A DNA stretch of 64,000 nt from CAZBSE01 sp964610385 (GTDB lineage Bacteria > Actinomycetota > Humimicrobiia > Humimicrobiales > Humimicrobiaceae). The position numbers and the translations under genes are program-made. Shown here one piece after another: positions 1-8,591 of the stretch. The number at the start of each line of letters is the position of its first letter. Positions within the stretch are counted from its first letter, which is position 1. Under the pieces are notes generated by a model, which was not told the origin of the DNA, searched no databases, and was given only the letters and a program-made list of their open reading frames with translations. The DNA lies in assembly GCA_964610385.1 (NCBI GenBank), contig CAZSXW010000003.1, positions 1-64,000 on the forward strand. Reading direction: 5' to 3'.

Positions 1-54
1 CGTGAAGGCGGAAGGACTATCGGTGCTGGTAGTGTCACCAAGATAATAAAGTAG
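1..54 (+). CDS. tuf: Elongation factor Tu, C-terminal end (partial)
   Basis: Only the last 17 codons are inside the window. They read REGGRTIGAGSVTKIIK followed by TAG, which matches the conserved C-terminus of EF-Tu (REGGRTVGAGVVTxI) almost residue for residue. EF-Tu delivers aminoacyl-tRNA to the ribosome. Its stop codon is 11 bases before the rpsJ start, so tuf and the S10 operon are probably cotranscribed, as in many bacteria where the str and S10 operons are joined. Confidence 0.93.
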   Translation, partial: REGGRTIGAGSVTKIIK

Positions 55-65
55 GAGGATATTGA

Positions 66-386
66 TTGGCAGCTGGTAAATTAGGTCAAAAAATTAGAAT
101 AAAATTAAAAGCCTACGATCATGAGGTAATAGACCGTTCGGCAAAAAAAATAGTAGAGACCGTTGAGAATTCAGGTGCAAAAGTTTCCGGTCCCATACCG
201 CTGCCGAATAAAAAAAATGTTTATTGTGTGATAAGGTCCCCTCATGTGGATAAGGATTCAAGGGAACATTTTGAAATAAGGACTCATAAGAGGCTTATAG
301 ACATTATTGATCCCACACCAAAAACGGTGGATCTACTGATGAGATTAAATCTGCCGGCTGGTGTTGGTATAGAAATAAAGTCTTAA
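66..386 (+). CDS. rpsJ: 30S ribosomal protein S10
   Basis: The 106-residue protein has the S10 signature, including IRIKLKAYDHEVID near the N-terminus, SGPIPLPNKK and the SREHFEIRTHKRLIDI segment. It is a 30S head protein and, as NusE, also takes part in transcription antitermination. The start is TTG, set by an AGGAGG at 53-58 that overlaps the end of tuf. Length is normal for the family. It opens the S10 block in the standard bacterial order. Confidence 0.97.
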   Translation: MAAGKLGQKIRIKLKAYDHEVIDRSAKKIVETVENSGAKVSGPIPLPNKKNVYCVIRSPHVDKDSREHFEIRTHKRLIDIIDPTPKTVDLLMRLNLPAGVGIEIKS

Positions 387-418
387 TTAAAGAATGTTAT
401 CTGGAAAGTTATTTAGTT

Positions 419-1042
419 ATGGTAAATGCAATATATGGAAAAAAGATAGGCTGTACGCAGGTTTTCAGTGAGAGCGGTAATGCGCTGTATGTTACAGCCA
501 TTGAAGCTGAACCATGTGTGGTGGTCCAGGTAAAGGACAGTAAAAAGTATGGATATAATGCTCTTAAGGTCGGCTTTGGGAAAACTGATGAAAAGAAGAC
601 CGTCAAGCCGCATAGCGGTGAATTTAAAAAAAATAAAGTTGATCTGAAAAAATGTCTTAAGGAGATAAGGGTAGATAAATTTGATAAAGAATATAAACCC
701 GGAGACAGTGTGGATGTAAAGATTTTTAAGGTAGGAGACAGGGTAAAAATAACCGGGAACAACAAAGGCAAGGGTTTCGCAGGAGTTATAAAAAGGCACG
801 GTTTCCACAGGGGAAGAATGACTCACGGCTCTCATTCGCACAGAATACCCGGTTCAGTGGGAATGTGTGCTACTCCTTCGAAGATATTGAAGGGTAAAAA
901 AATGCCCGGAAGAATGGGAAATAAAAGAGTAACGGTCCCAAATTCAGAAATAGTCGATATTATTGAAGACCAGAATTTGATCCTGGTAAGAGGAAGTGTA
1001 CCGGGTGCAAAAGGAAGCCTGGTCTTTTTAAGGAAGATTTAG
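419..1042 (+). CDS. rplC: 50S ribosomal protein L3
   Basis: The 207-residue protein begins with IYGKKIGCTQVFSESG and has the core GKGFAGVIKRHGFHRGRMTHGSHSHR, ending in the PGAKGSLVFLRK region typical of L3. L3 binds 23S rRNA near the peptidyl transferase centre and nucleates 50S assembly. It starts with ATG; the Shine-Dalgarno (GGAAAG) is weak and rather far upstream, suggesting coupling to rpsJ. Length is normal. Confidence 0.97.
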   Translation: MVNAIYGKKIGCTQVFSESGNALYVTAIEAEPCVVVQVKDSKKYGYNALKVGFGKTDEKKTVKPHSGEFKKNKVDLKKCLKEIRVDKFDKEYKPGDSVDVKIFKVGDRVKITGNNKGKGFAGVIKRHGFHRGRMTHGSHSHRIPGSVGMCATPSKILKGKKMPGRMGNKRVTVPNSEIVDIIEDQNLILVRGSVPGAKGSLVFLRKI

Positions 1043-1068
1043 TAATCATAAATGTCTGGGAGAATATA

Positions 1069-1701
1069 ATGGCCAGCCTGAGTGTGGTAAGTTCAGACGG
1101 AAAAAAGAAAGAAAAAGTGAATATATCTGATGAGATAGTAAATCAGAAAGTAAATTCCGAAGTCCTGTATCAGGAGATAAGAAGATACCTTGCTGCTTTA
1201 AGATCCGGAACACATAAGACTAAAAACAGAGCTGAAGTAAGCGGTGGGGGTAAGAAACCATGGAGGCAAAAGGGAACTGGAAATGCAAGGGCAGGATCCA
1301 ATCGTTCTCCAATATGGAAAGGCGGAGGAGTAACATTCGGACCTACCCCGAGGGATTATAGTTTTAAATTGAATAAGAAAGTGATGAGAAAGTCAAAATT
1401 GATCGCTTTTTCGGATAAGTTTGAAAATAAGAAGATAATAGTGATCGATAAATTAAGTTTTAAGAAACCGGAAACTAAAAAGGCGGCTGGGATATTAAAG
1501 AAACTTAAGTTGGATAGTAAAAAAGTTCTTATGGTATTTAAGGATTTTAATAATGATGAGGTTAAATCATTCAGGAATATAAGCAATGTTATGGTGGAAA
1601 GTACAAGGGGATTGAATGCCTATATGATGATTGCAGCAGATTGTCTGGTCTTCACCAGAGACTCACTTAAGAGTTTTAGTGAGAGGATGAAAAATGGATG
1701 A
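1069..1701 (+). CDS. rplD: 50S ribosomal protein L4
   Basis: The 210-residue protein carries the L4 hallmark KPWRQKGTGNARAGSNRSP, which lines the peptide exit tunnel, with a globular C-terminal half. In E. coli L4 also represses its own S10 operon; no such leader can be judged here because the upstream region lies before the window. The last 8 bases overlap rplW, consistent with translational coupling. Confidence 0.97.
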   Translation: MASLSVVSSDGKKKEKVNISDEIVNQKVNSEVLYQEIRRYLAALRSGTHKTKNRAEVSGGGKKPWRQKGTGNARAGSNRSPIWKGGGVTFGPTPRDYSFKLNKKVMRKSKLIAFSDKFENKKIIVIDKLSFKKPETKKAAGILKKLKLDSKKVLMVFKDFNNDEVKSFRNISNVMVESTRGLNAYMMIAADCLVFTRDSLKSFSERMKNG

Positions 1702-1981
1702 TAGTAGAGATATAATTCTTTCTCCGGTGGTATCTGAAAAAAGTTATGCTGCGGTCCAGAATAAAAGATATTCTTTTTTTGTTGATATCAGAGCAAAAAA
1801 AAGTGAAATAAAAAGGGCTATTGAAGAGATATTTAAGGTCAAGGTTTTAAAAATAAGTACTATAAATATAAAATCCAAACCCAAGAGGTTGGGAAGGTCA
1901 CTAGGGACCAGTTCCCGTAAGAAGAAAGCTGTAGTGACTTTGAGTAAAAAAGATAAAATTGATTTTTTTGAATCAGTTTGA
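1694..1981 (+). CDS. rplW: 50S ribosomal protein L23
   Basis: The 95-residue protein contains ILSPVVSEKSY, the usual L23 N-terminal motif, and the AIEEIFKVKVLKISTINIK core. It sits at the polypeptide exit and docks signal recognition particle and trigger factor. The ATG lies inside the end of rplD (8-base overlap), with the GAGAGGATG stretch serving as ribosome-binding site. Confidence 0.96.
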   Translation: MDDSRDIILSPVVSEKSYAAVQNKRYSFFVDIRAKKSEIKRAIEEIFKVKVLKISTINIKSKPKRLGRSLGTSSRKKKAVVTLSKKDKIDFFESV

Positions 1982-2001
1982 TTTTGTCTGGAGGAAGATA
2001 G

Positions 2002-2832
2002 TTGGCTATTAAGAAATACAAACCCACGACACCTGGAAGGAGATCGGCGACGGTTGATGATTTCTCGGTCTTGACCAAGAAAAGGCCTGAAAAATCGCTT
2101 ACCAGGTCTTTAAAGAAAAACGCCGGGAGAAATGCCGACGGGAAAATCACCAGAAGACACAGCGGCGGAGGTCATAAAAGACTATTCAGGGTGATAGATT
2201 TCAAAAGATTAAAGGATGATGTCCCGGCAAAAGTGGTAGCGATTGAATATGATCCCAACAGAAGCGCAAGGATCGCTCTTCTGAAGTATAGGGATGGAGG
2301 AAAAAGTTATGTGATCGCACCTCTTAAATTAAAAGTAGGAGATACAATTATGTCGGGGGAAAAGGTAGATATAAAAGTGGGTAATGCACTTCCTTTGAAA
2401 AATATACCGGTAGGTACGATTATTCATAATATAGAGCTTAAGCGAGGTAAAGGTGCTGAGTTGGTAAGATCGGCCGGCGGTTATGCACAACTTCTGGCAA
2501 AAGAGGGAAGTTATGCCAATATAAAGCTGCCTTCAGGTGAAGTGAGACTAGTGGATTTGAACTGCAGAGCCTGTATAGGTCAGATCGGCAATACCACTCA
2601 CGAAATAATACAGCTGGGGAAAGCAGGAAGGAAAAGATGGCTGGGGATAAGGCCGAGTGTCAGGGGAACAGCCATGAATCCTATCGATCATCCCCATGGT
2701 GGAGGCGAGGGAAAGAACAAAACCGCTGGAAGAAATCCCGTCACTCCCTGGGGTAAACCTACTCTGGGCTATAGGACCAGAAAGAAAAAAAGTAAAACTG
2801 ATAAATATATAGTCAGGAGAAGGAGTAAATAA
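2002..2832 (+). CDS. rplB: 50S ribosomal protein L2
   Basis: The 276-residue protein starts AIKKYKPTTPGRR and contains the L2 peptidyl-transferase region MNPIDHPHGGGEGK, which carries the conserved histidine. L2 is needed for subunit association and peptidyl transferase function. The start is TTG behind GGAGGAAG. Length is normal for the family. Confidence 0.98.
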   Translation: MAIKKYKPTTPGRRSATVDDFSVLTKKRPEKSLTRSLKKNAGRNADGKITRRHSGGGHKRLFRVIDFKRLKDDVPAKVVAIEYDPNRSARIALLKYRDGGKSYVIAPLKLKVGDTIMSGEKVDIKVGNALPLKNIPVGTIIHNIELKRGKGAELVRSAGGYAQLLAKEGSYANIKLPSGEVRLVDLNCRACIGQIGNTTHEIIQLGKAGRKRWLGIRPSVRGTAMNPIDHPHGGGEGKNKTAGRNPVTPWGKPTLGYRTRKKKSKTDKYIVRRRSK

Positions 2833-2866
2833 TTATAAAAATGCCTGCATTTGAAGGAGGAACGGC

Positions 2867-3166
2867 ATGTCAAGGTCTTTAAAAAAAGGACCTTTTATTG
2901 AAGAAAAACTGTTAAAAAGGATAAATGAACTAAACGAAAAGGGAGAGAAGAAAATTATTAAGACATGGTCAAGAAGTTCCACTATTTTCCCTGAAATGGT
3001 GGGGCATACAATAGCCATCCATGACGGCAGGAGGCATGTGCCTATTTTTATATCCGAAGCTATGGTCGGTCATAAACTGGGAGAGTTTACACCTACCAGG
3101 TCTATAAGGCCTCATGTTTATAAGGGGAAGAGCGAAAGGGTGGCTACGGTAAAGCCAAAAGAGTAG
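2867..3166 (+). CDS. rpsS: 30S ribosomal protein S19
   Basis: The 99-residue protein begins MSRSLKKGPFIEEKLL and has the RSSTIFPEMVGHTIAIHDG motif of S19, a 30S head protein near the A site that forms intersubunit bridges. A strong AAGGAGG precedes the ATG. It follows rplB, as expected. Confidence 0.97.
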   Translation: MSRSLKKGPFIEEKLLKRINELNEKGEKKIIKTWSRSSTIFPEMVGHTIAIHDGRRHVPIFISEAMVGHKLGEFTPTRSIRPHVYKGKSERVATVKPKE

Positions 3167-3197
3167 TTCAGAGTTTTAAGAAGGGAGTTTTAAGATT

Positions 3198-3545
3198 TTG
3201 GAAGCTAAAGCTGTTGAGAAATATATAAGGATGTCGCCGAGAAAAATAAAATATGTGGTCGATATGATAAAGTCAAAGAACATAGAGGATGCGGTGGATA
3301 TATTATCTTTAACACCAAAAAGGGCGGCGTCCATAGTAAAGAAGGCTATACAGAGTGCAGTGGCTAATGCGACTGAAAATCATAAAATGAAAGAAGAAGA
3401 TCTGTTTATTTCAAAAATCTTGGTAAATGAAGGACCGACTTTAAAGAGATTTAGACCAAGAGCTAGAGGAAGAGCTACCAGGATAAGAAAAAGGACTTCT
3501 CATCTTTCAGTCTATGTCTCTAATGGTAAAGAGGAGGAGGCTTAA
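3198..3545 (+). CDS. rplV: 50S ribosomal protein L22
   Basis: The 115-residue protein has KYIRMSPRKIKYVVDMI near the start and the C-terminal hairpin RFRPRARGRATRIRKRTSH that lines the exit tunnel and is the erythromycin-resistance loop in other bacteria. The start is TTG. Only 3 bases separate its stop from rpsC. Confidence 0.97.
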   Translation: MEAKAVEKYIRMSPRKIKYVVDMIKSKNIEDAVDILSLTPKRAASIVKKAIQSAVANATENHKMKEEDLFISKILVNEGPTLKRFRPRARGRATRIRKRTSHLSVYVSNGKEEEA

Positions 3546-3548
3546 AAA

Positions 3549-4244
3549 ATGGGACAGAAGGTCAACCCGAATGGGCTCAGGCTCGGGATCAATAAAGGGT
3601 GGCAATCCAGATGGTTTGCATTGAAGGATTATGCCAAACTCTTAAAAGAAGACATAACCATAAGAAAAATAATCGAAGACCAGCTGGGAAATGCCGGAGT
3701 TTCAAAGATTGAGATTGAAAGAACGGAAGAAGATGTGAAGGTCGATGTGCATACTTCCAAACCTGGTATTGTCATAGGAAGAAGAGGAGCGAATATCAAT
3801 GATATGAGGGATATTATAGAGAAGCAGACCGGAAGTATTATACAGCTTAATATAATAGAGATACAGAAACCCGAACTGATTGCAAGATTAGTAGCTGAGG
3901 GAATAGCATCACAATTACTGGGGAGAGTCAGTTTTAGGAAAGCTATGAAAAAAGCGGTCTCATTATCTATGAAAGCAGGAGCGAAAGGAATAAAGGTGCA
4001 GTGTGCGGGCAGATTAGGCGGAGCTGAAATGGCAAGGACTGAATGGTACCGGGAAGGAAGAGTCCCTCTTCATACCCTTAGGGCTGACATCGATTATGGA
4101 TTTGCAGAAGCAAACACCACTTTTGGAAAAATAGGGGTAAAAGTTTGGATATACTTGGGAGATATAATACTTGACGAAAGTAATTTAAAAAAAGAAGAAA
4201 AACAGGGTAAGAAAAAAAAGAGCGAAAAAGAGATTTCGGATTAG
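3549..4244 (+). CDS. rpsC: 30S ribosomal protein S3
   Basis: The 231-residue protein has MGQKVNPNGLRLGINKGW at the start, a KH RNA-binding domain around GIVIGRRGANINDM, and the S3 C-terminal domain with GRLGGAEMARTEWYREGRVPLHTLRADIDYG, written here as pieces of one continuous stretch. The C-terminus is a lysine-rich tail. S3 lies at the mRNA entry channel. It starts with ATG right behind GAGGAGGCTTAAAAA. Confidence 0.97.
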   Translation: MGQKVNPNGLRLGINKGWQSRWFALKDYAKLLKEDITIRKIIEDQLGNAGVSKIEIERTEEDVKVDVHTSKPGIVIGRRGANINDMRDIIEKQTGSIIQLNIIEIQKPELIARLVAEGIASQLLGRVSFRKAMKKAVSLSMKAGAKGIKVQCAGRLGGAEMARTEWYREGRVPLHTLRADIDYGFAEANTTFGKIGVKVWIYLGDIILDESNLKKEEKQGKKKKSEKEISD

Positions 4245-4253
4245 GAGATATAT

Positions 4254-4673
4254 ATGGCAGCAATGTTATTGCCTAAAAGAGTAAAACATAGAAAAGTACA
4301 AAGAGGAAGAATGAAAGGTACGGCTAAAGGAGGCACCAAGCTGTCCTTTGGGGAATATGGATTACAGGCACTGGAGAGCGGCTGGTTGACCAGCAGGCAA
4401 GTAGAAGCTGCAAGAGTAGCCCTGACCAGGCATATAAAAAGAGGGGGGAAGGTATGGATAAATGTTTTTCCTCACAAGCCTGTGACCAAGAAACCGGCAG
4501 AGACACGTATGGGTGGAGGAAAAGGTGCACCCGAGAATTGGGTGGCAGTAGTCAAACCTGGGAAGATACTTTTTGAGATATCAGGAGTCAGTATGGAAGT
4601 AGCAAAGGAAGCAATAAAGCTGGCTGCAAATAAACTGTCTATAAAAGCTAAATTTGTATATGAGGAATTGTAA
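4254..4673 (+). CDS. rplP: 50S ribosomal protein L16
   Basis: The 139-residue protein contains LLPKRVKHRKVQRGRMKG and the RMGGGKG loop of L16, which contacts the A-site tRNA and organises the peptidyl transferase region. There are two possible ATG starts, at 4254 and 4263. The AGGAG at 4244-4248 fits 4254 (5-base spacing) much better than 4263, so the protein has three extra N-terminal residues relative to most L16. Confidence 0.96.
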   Translation: MAAMLLPKRVKHRKVQRGRMKGTAKGGTKLSFGEYGLQALESGWLTSRQVEAARVALTRHIKRGGKVWINVFPHKPVTKKPAETRMGGGKGAPENWVAVVKPGKILFEISGVSMEVAKEAIKLAANKLSIKAKFVYEEL

Positions 4674-4676
4674 AGC

Positions 4677-4910
4677 ATGAAAGTCATTGAATTAAAAGAA
4701 CAGACCCGAGAAGAGCTGGAGACGAAGCTGTTAGAAACAAAAAAGAGCCTTTTTAACCTAAAATTTCAAAAATCGACTGGGCAATTGGAGAATCCGCTGA
4801 AGATACGGAATTTAAGGAAAGACATCGCCAGGATAAAAACTGTACTTAGGGAGAAAGAGCTTAAGATAAGAACCGAGCAAAAAAGTAAGAAAGAAAGCAA
4901 AAAGAAATAG
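4677..4910 (+). CDS. rpmC: 50S ribosomal protein L29
   Basis: The 77-residue protein has the L29 pattern of two antiparallel helices, including LFNLKFQKSTGQLENPLKIR, where the FxLRFQ-like and GQLEN signatures are clear. The lysine-rich tail is slightly longer than in most homologues. L29 sits by the exit tunnel next to L23. Its ATG is 3 bases after the rplP stop. Confidence 0.95.
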   Translation: MKVIELKEQTREELETKLLETKKSLFNLKFQKSTGQLENPLKIRNLRKDIARIKTVLREKELKIRTEQKSKKESKKK

Positions 4911-4918
4911 GAGGATTC

Positions 4919-5173
4919 TTGGAAAGAGGAAAGCTAAAAGAAAGGATAGGGACTGTAGTGAGTGACAAGATGGATAAAACTGTAGTGGTCGCTGTTGAGT
5001 CGCACTATAAGCACCCTTTATATAAGAAGATTTTAAGAAAAATAAGTAGATTTAAAGTACATGATCCGGAGCAGAGCAGCAAGATCGGTGATGTGGTAAA
5101 AATTTCGGAAACGAGGCCTTTCAGCAAGACAAAAAGATGGAGATTGGTTGAGATAATCAGAAAAGCGGAATAG
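4919..5173 (+). CDS. rpsQ: 30S ribosomal protein S17
   Basis: The 84-residue OB-fold protein contains RIGTVVSDKMDKTVVVAVE and ISETRPFSKTKRWRLVEI, both typical of S17, an early-binding 30S protein. The start is TTG, fixed by the GGAGG at 4910-4914. It begins 8 bases after the rpmC stop. Confidence 0.96.
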   Translation: MERGKLKERIGTVVSDKMDKTVVVAVESHYKHPLYKKILRKISRFKVHDPEQSSKIGDVVKISETRPFSKTKRWRLVEIIRKAE

Positions 5174-5187
5174 ATAGGGTTTTAAAA

Positions 5188-5556
5188 ATGATTCAAGCAG
5201 AAAGTAAAGTAAAAGTTGCTGATAATACCGGTGCCAGAGAGATTAAGTGTATAAGGATATTGGGCGGAACAAGAAAGAGATATGCGCGTATAGGAGATAT
5301 TTTTGTTGCTTCTGTAAAGGATGCAAATCCTGGAGGGGTAGTGAAGAAGAGCGATGTAGTGAAGGCGGTACTGGTAAGGTCTAAAAAAACATTCAGAAGA
5401 GCTGATGGATCATATATAAGGTTTGATGACAATGCTGCAGTTATTATAGATACGCAGAATAATCCAATGGGAACCAGAATATTCGGTCCGGTTGCCAGGG
5501 AACTGAGAGAAAAAAATTTCATGAAGATTATTTCGCTTTCACCGGAGGTAGTATAG
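5188..5556 (+). CDS. rplN: 50S ribosomal protein L14
   Basis: The 122-residue protein begins MIQAESKVKVADNTGARE, with the conserved DNTGA motif, and ends in IFGPVARELREKNFMKIISL, both diagnostic of L14. L14 forms an intersubunit bridge. Length is exactly that of the family. The spacer from rpsQ is 14 bases. Confidence 0.98.
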   Translation: MIQAESKVKVADNTGAREIKCIRILGGTRKRYARIGDIFVASVKDANPGGVVKKSDVVKAVLVRSKKTFRRADGSYIRFDDNAAVIIDTQNNPMGTRIFGPVARELREKNFMKIISLSPEVV

Positions 5557-5575
5557 TTTTACCGGGAGTATAAAA

Positions 5576-5887
5576 ATGTTGAAAATAAAGAAAAATGACA
5601 AAGTTAAAATAATAAAAGGTAAAGACAGAGGGAAAACGGGTACAGTCCTGAGAATAGAATCTGCCGGAAATAGATTGTATGTAAAAGGTATAAACATTAT
5701 TAAGAAGCATAACAGGTCGAAGGATCAGAGTAAGCCGGGTGGAATTATTGAAAAAGAAGGGCCTGTTGAAATTTCAAATGTTCAATTGGTCTGTCCCAGC
5801 TGCGGCAAAAAGGTAAGAATAGGTTTTGAGGTCAAGGATTCTGGTGAAAAAGTAAGGATATGCAAGAAATGCGGGCAGCAGATTTAA
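5576..5887 (+). CDS. rplX: 50S ribosomal protein L24 with zinc ribbon
   Basis: The 103-residue protein has the KOW motif KVKIIKGKDRGKTGTVLR at the N-terminus and GGIIEKEGPVEISNV in the middle. C73, C76, C96 and C99 form two CxxC pairs, the zinc-ribbon tail seen in many bacterial L24 proteins. L24 starts 50S assembly by binding the 5' end of 23S rRNA. Confidence 0.97.
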   Translation: MLKIKKNDKVKIIKGKDRGKTGTVLRIESAGNRLYVKGINIIKKHNRSKDQSKPGGIIEKEGPVEISNVQLVCPSCGKKVRIGFEVKDSGEKVRICKKCGQQI

Positions 5888-5911
5888 GGAAAAGGTATTT
5901 GGGGTGAATCA

Positions 5912-6454
5912 ATGGAGCCCAGATTAAAGGAAAAATATAAAAAAGAAATAGTCCCTAAAATGCTGAAAGAGCATGGGTATAAAAATGTAATGGAAGTACC
6001 CAAAATAGAAAAGATAGTAGTAAATATGGGAGTAGGCTCGGCGACACAGAATATTAAGGAATTGGAGTCAGCCAGTCAGGATCTTGCTATGATTACCGGC
6101 CAGAAACCTGTAATAACCAAGGCTAAGAAATCAATTGCAGGATTTAAGGTCAGGCAGGGTAATCCTGTCGGCTGTATGGTCACTTTAAGAGGAAGCAGGA
6201 TGTATGAATTCCTGGACAGGCTGCTCAGTATAGCAATTCCAAGGATAAGAGATTTCAGGGGTCTTTCAAAAAAAAGCTTTGACGGCTCAGGTAATTATAC
6301 TATGGGCATTAAAGAACAATTGGTTTTCCCGGAAGTAGAATATGACAGTGTTTTAAGTGTAAAGGGTATGAATATTACTGTTGATACAAGTGCAAAAAGT
6401 GATGATAAGGCACTGATTTTATTGAAGGAGTTTGGGTTTCCATTTAAGAAATGA
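5912..6454 (+). CDS. rplE: 50S ribosomal protein L5
   Basis: The 180-residue protein contains PKIEKIVVNMGVG, GQKPVITKAKKSIAGFKVR and the GNYTMGIKEQLVFPEV motif of L5. L5 binds 5S rRNA and contacts the P-site tRNA. Length and order are normal. Confidence 0.97.
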   Translation: MEPRLKEKYKKEIVPKMLKEHGYKNVMEVPKIEKIVVNMGVGSATQNIKELESASQDLAMITGQKPVITKAKKSIAGFKVRQGNPVGCMVTLRGSRMYEFLDRLLSIAIPRIRDFRGLSKKSFDGSGNYTMGIKEQLVFPEVEYDSVLSVKGMNITVDTSAKSDDKALILLKEFGFPFKK

Positions 6455-6478
6455 TAAACGCGGAGAAAAGAGGATTTT

Positions 6479-6664
6479 TTGGCAAGGAAAGGACTTTTAG
6501 AAAAACAAAAAAGAAAACCTAAGTATAAGACAAGAAGTTATAACAGGTGCTTTAGGTGCGGAAGAAGCAGGGGCTATTTTAGAAAATTTGGGCTTTGCAG
6601 GATTTGTCTTAGAGAAATGGCTCATGAAGGAAAAATTCCTGGACTGACCAAGTCCAGTTGGTAA
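6479..6664 (+). CDS. rpsN: 30S ribosomal protein S14, zinc-binding type
   Basis: The 61-residue protein is the short zinc form of S14 (often called type Z). C24, C27, C40 and C43 form the two CxxC pairs in CFRCGRSRGYF and LCRICLREMA. The start is TTG. It lies between rplE and rpsH, as in Gram-positive bacteria and actinobacteria. Confidence 0.96.
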   Translation: MARKGLLEKQKRKPKYKTRSYNRCFRCGRSRGYFRKFGLCRICLREMAHEGKIPGLTKSSW

Positions 6665-6675
6665 AAGGAGGGTTT

Positions 6676-7080
6676 ATGTCAGCAGTTACTGATCCTATTT
6701 CAGATATGTTGACCAGAATAAGGAATGGCTGTATTGCTAATATGGATCATGTAAACATACCTTATTCAAAATTAAAAACAGAGATAGCAAGAATACTGAA
6801 TGAAGAAGGTTATATACAAAGTTATGAAATACATAAGGAAGAGAATACCAGTGGGATAATAAGGGTATATCTGAAGTATAATAAAAATAAAAATAGCACT
6901 ATAACCGGCATCAAGAGAGTAAGCAGGCCGGGTTTGAGAGTCTATGTAAAAAAAGATGAGATTCCCAGAGTTCTTGGGGGTCTAGGGACAATTATAATAT
7001 CTACGTCAAAAGGTGTGCTCACAGGTACAGGTGCCAAGAAGCTGGGTATCGGTGGCGAAGTTTTATGTTCTATATGGTAG
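6676..7080 (+). CDS. rpsH: 30S ribosomal protein S8
   Basis: The 134-residue protein starts MSAVTDPISDMLTRIRNG, the canonical S8 N-terminus, and ends with the STSKGVLTGTGAKKLGIGGE region. The ATG at 6676 is chosen because AAAGGAGGG at 6664-6672 is correctly spaced; a longer frame from TTG 6658 would run over that site and overlap rpsN. S8 binds the central domain of 16S rRNA and represses the spc operon in E. coli. Confidence 0.95.
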   Translation: MSAVTDPISDMLTRIRNGCIANMDHVNIPYSKLKTEIARILNEEGYIQSYEIHKEENTSGIIRVYLKYNKNKNSTITGIKRVSRPGLRVYVKKDEIPRVLGGLGTIIISTSKGVLTGTGAKKLGIGGEVLCSIW

Positions 7081-7105
7081 TAAAAAATGAAAGGATGATT
7101 TTAAA

Positions 7106-7693
7106 GTGTCCAGAATAGGGAAGATGCCTATTAACATACCAGACGGAGTAGAGATCAAAATAAACAAAGGCAATGTCAGTGTAAAGGGAAAACTTGGCGA
7201 GTTGTCTCAAAAAATTGATGCATCCTCAATCAAATTAAAAATCGAAGGCAGCATACTGACTGTTACACCGGTTTCAAACAGTAAGGAAAATAGGGCCAAA
7301 TACGGTCTTTACCGGAGCTTGATTAATAATATGGTCTTGGGTGTAAGCAGGGGTTTCAGTAAAACCCTGAAAATAGTTGGTGTGGGTTATAGAGTTAGTA
7401 AGAAAGGAGACAGCCTGGATATACTGGTAGGATTTTCTGCTCCAGTAACAGTTGATCCGCCTGAAGGTATATCTTTCGATGTTCCTGATAATACCACTAT
7501 TATAGTCAAAGGAATAAAAAAGCAGGTTGTCGGAGAGACTGCTGCCAAAATAAGGGCAATAAGAAAACCCGAGCCTTATAAAGGCAAGGGTATAAAATAC
7601 GAAGATGAGATTATTAGAAGAAAGGTCGGTAAAGCAGCTATTACAGCTGCTGGTTCTGTGGGTGTGGGTGCTGCGAAGACAGGCGGTAGTTAA
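7106..7693 (+). CDS. rplF: 50S ribosomal protein L6
   Basis: The 195-residue protein begins SRIGKMPINIPDGVEI and has the duplicated L6 fold ending in the signature region PEPYKGKGIKYEDE. An alanine/glycine-rich tail of about 15 residues follows and makes it a little longer than the usual 178-184 residues. The start codon is GTG. L6 supports the factor-binding site of the 50S subunit. Confidence 0.96.
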   Translation: MSRIGKMPINIPDGVEIKINKGNVSVKGKLGELSQKIDASSIKLKIEGSILTVTPVSNSKENRAKYGLYRSLINNMVLGVSRGFSKTLKIVGVGYRVSKKGDSLDILVGFSAPVTVDPPEGISFDVPDNTTIIVKGIKKQVVGETAAKIRAIRKPEPYKGKGIKYEDEIIRRKVGKAAITAAGSVGVGAAKTGGS

Positions 7694-7711
7694 TTTCGCA
7701 TAGGTGATAAT

Positions 7712-8074
7712 ATGAAGAGTAAAATCGAAAAGAAGAACAGAGGCTTAAAAAGAAAAATAAGAAGCAGGTATAAAATCAGTAAAAGCAGTGACCGCCTAAG
7801 ACTAAGTGTTTACCGGAGTAAAAAGCATATCTATGGCCAGATAATAGATGATAAAACCGGCACCATATTAGCCGGTGTTTCAAGCAGTAATATCAAAACC
7901 AAAGAGAAAGATAAAGGTAAGGTAGATATCAGCTTTAAAGCCGGAGAGGCTTTGGCTGTAAAAGCAAAGAAGAAAAATATAAGTGAATTAGTTTTTGATA
8001 GAAGTGGTTATAAGTATCATGGAAGAGTAAAAGCTCTGGCAGAAGGTGCGAGAAAGGGTGGATTAAAATTTTAA
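7712..8074 (+). CDS. rplR: 50S ribosomal protein L18
   Basis: The 120-residue protein has RLRLSVYRSKKHIYGQIIDD and ends with ELVFDRSGYKYHGRVKALA plus EGARKGGLKF, the usual L18 end. It binds 5S rRNA with L5. The position between rplF and rpsE is standard. Confidence 0.97.
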   Translation: MKSKIEKKNRGLKRKIRSRYKISKSSDRLRLSVYRSKKHIYGQIIDDKTGTILAGVSSSNIKTKEKDKGKVDISFKAGEALAVKAKKKNISELVFDRSGYKYHGRVKALAEGARKGGLKF

Positions 8075-8099
8075 CTCTATTCCTAAGGAGGATTTTTTA

Positions 8100-8591
8100 G
8101 TGGCTGAGATTTCTAAAGATAAGGAATTAAGTGAAAAAGTCATAAAAATAAATAGAGTAGCAAAAGTGGTAAAAGGCGGTAGAAGATTCAGCTTTAGTGC
8201 TTTGGTAGCAGTTGGTGATATGAACGGTATGGTTGGTGTCGGCTTTGGCAAAGCTAATGAAGTTTCTACAGCAATCCAGAAAGGTATTAATAAAGCGAAA
8301 AAGAACATGTTTAGGGTACCTCTGATTAACGGGACTATACCCTATAAAGTCGACGGCAAGTTTGGAGCAGGCCATGTTTTTATGAAGCCGGCCTCACATG
8401 GTAAAGGAGTGATTGCAGGCGGTCCGGTAAGAGTAATAATGGAGTTGGCTGGTGTAAAAGATATTCTTACCAAATCACTAGGAAGCGCTAATGCCTTAAA
8501 TATAGTCAATGCTACTGTTAGCGGCCTGAAGATGCTTAAAATACCAGGTAATGCTAAAGATGTTCGAAAGAATACAAAAAAGACGGAATGA
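8100..8591 (+). CDS. rpsE: 30S ribosomal protein S5
   Basis: The 163-residue protein contains RVAKVVKGGRRFSFSALV, the double-stranded RNA-binding S5 N-domain, then VGFGKANEVSTAIQKG and the C-domain ASHGKGVIAGGPVRV. S5 has roles in translational fidelity and mRNA unwinding. The start is GTG behind AAGGAGG. rpmD (L30), which normally comes next, is absent: only 43 bases lead to rplO. Confidence 0.97.
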   Translation: MAEISKDKELSEKVIKINRVAKVVKGGRRFSFSALVAVGDMNGMVGVGFGKANEVSTAIQKGINKAKKNMFRVPLINGTIPYKVDGKFGAGHVFMKPASHGKGVIAGGPVRVIMELAGVKDILTKSLGSANALNIVNATVSGLKMLKIPGNAKDVRKNTKKTE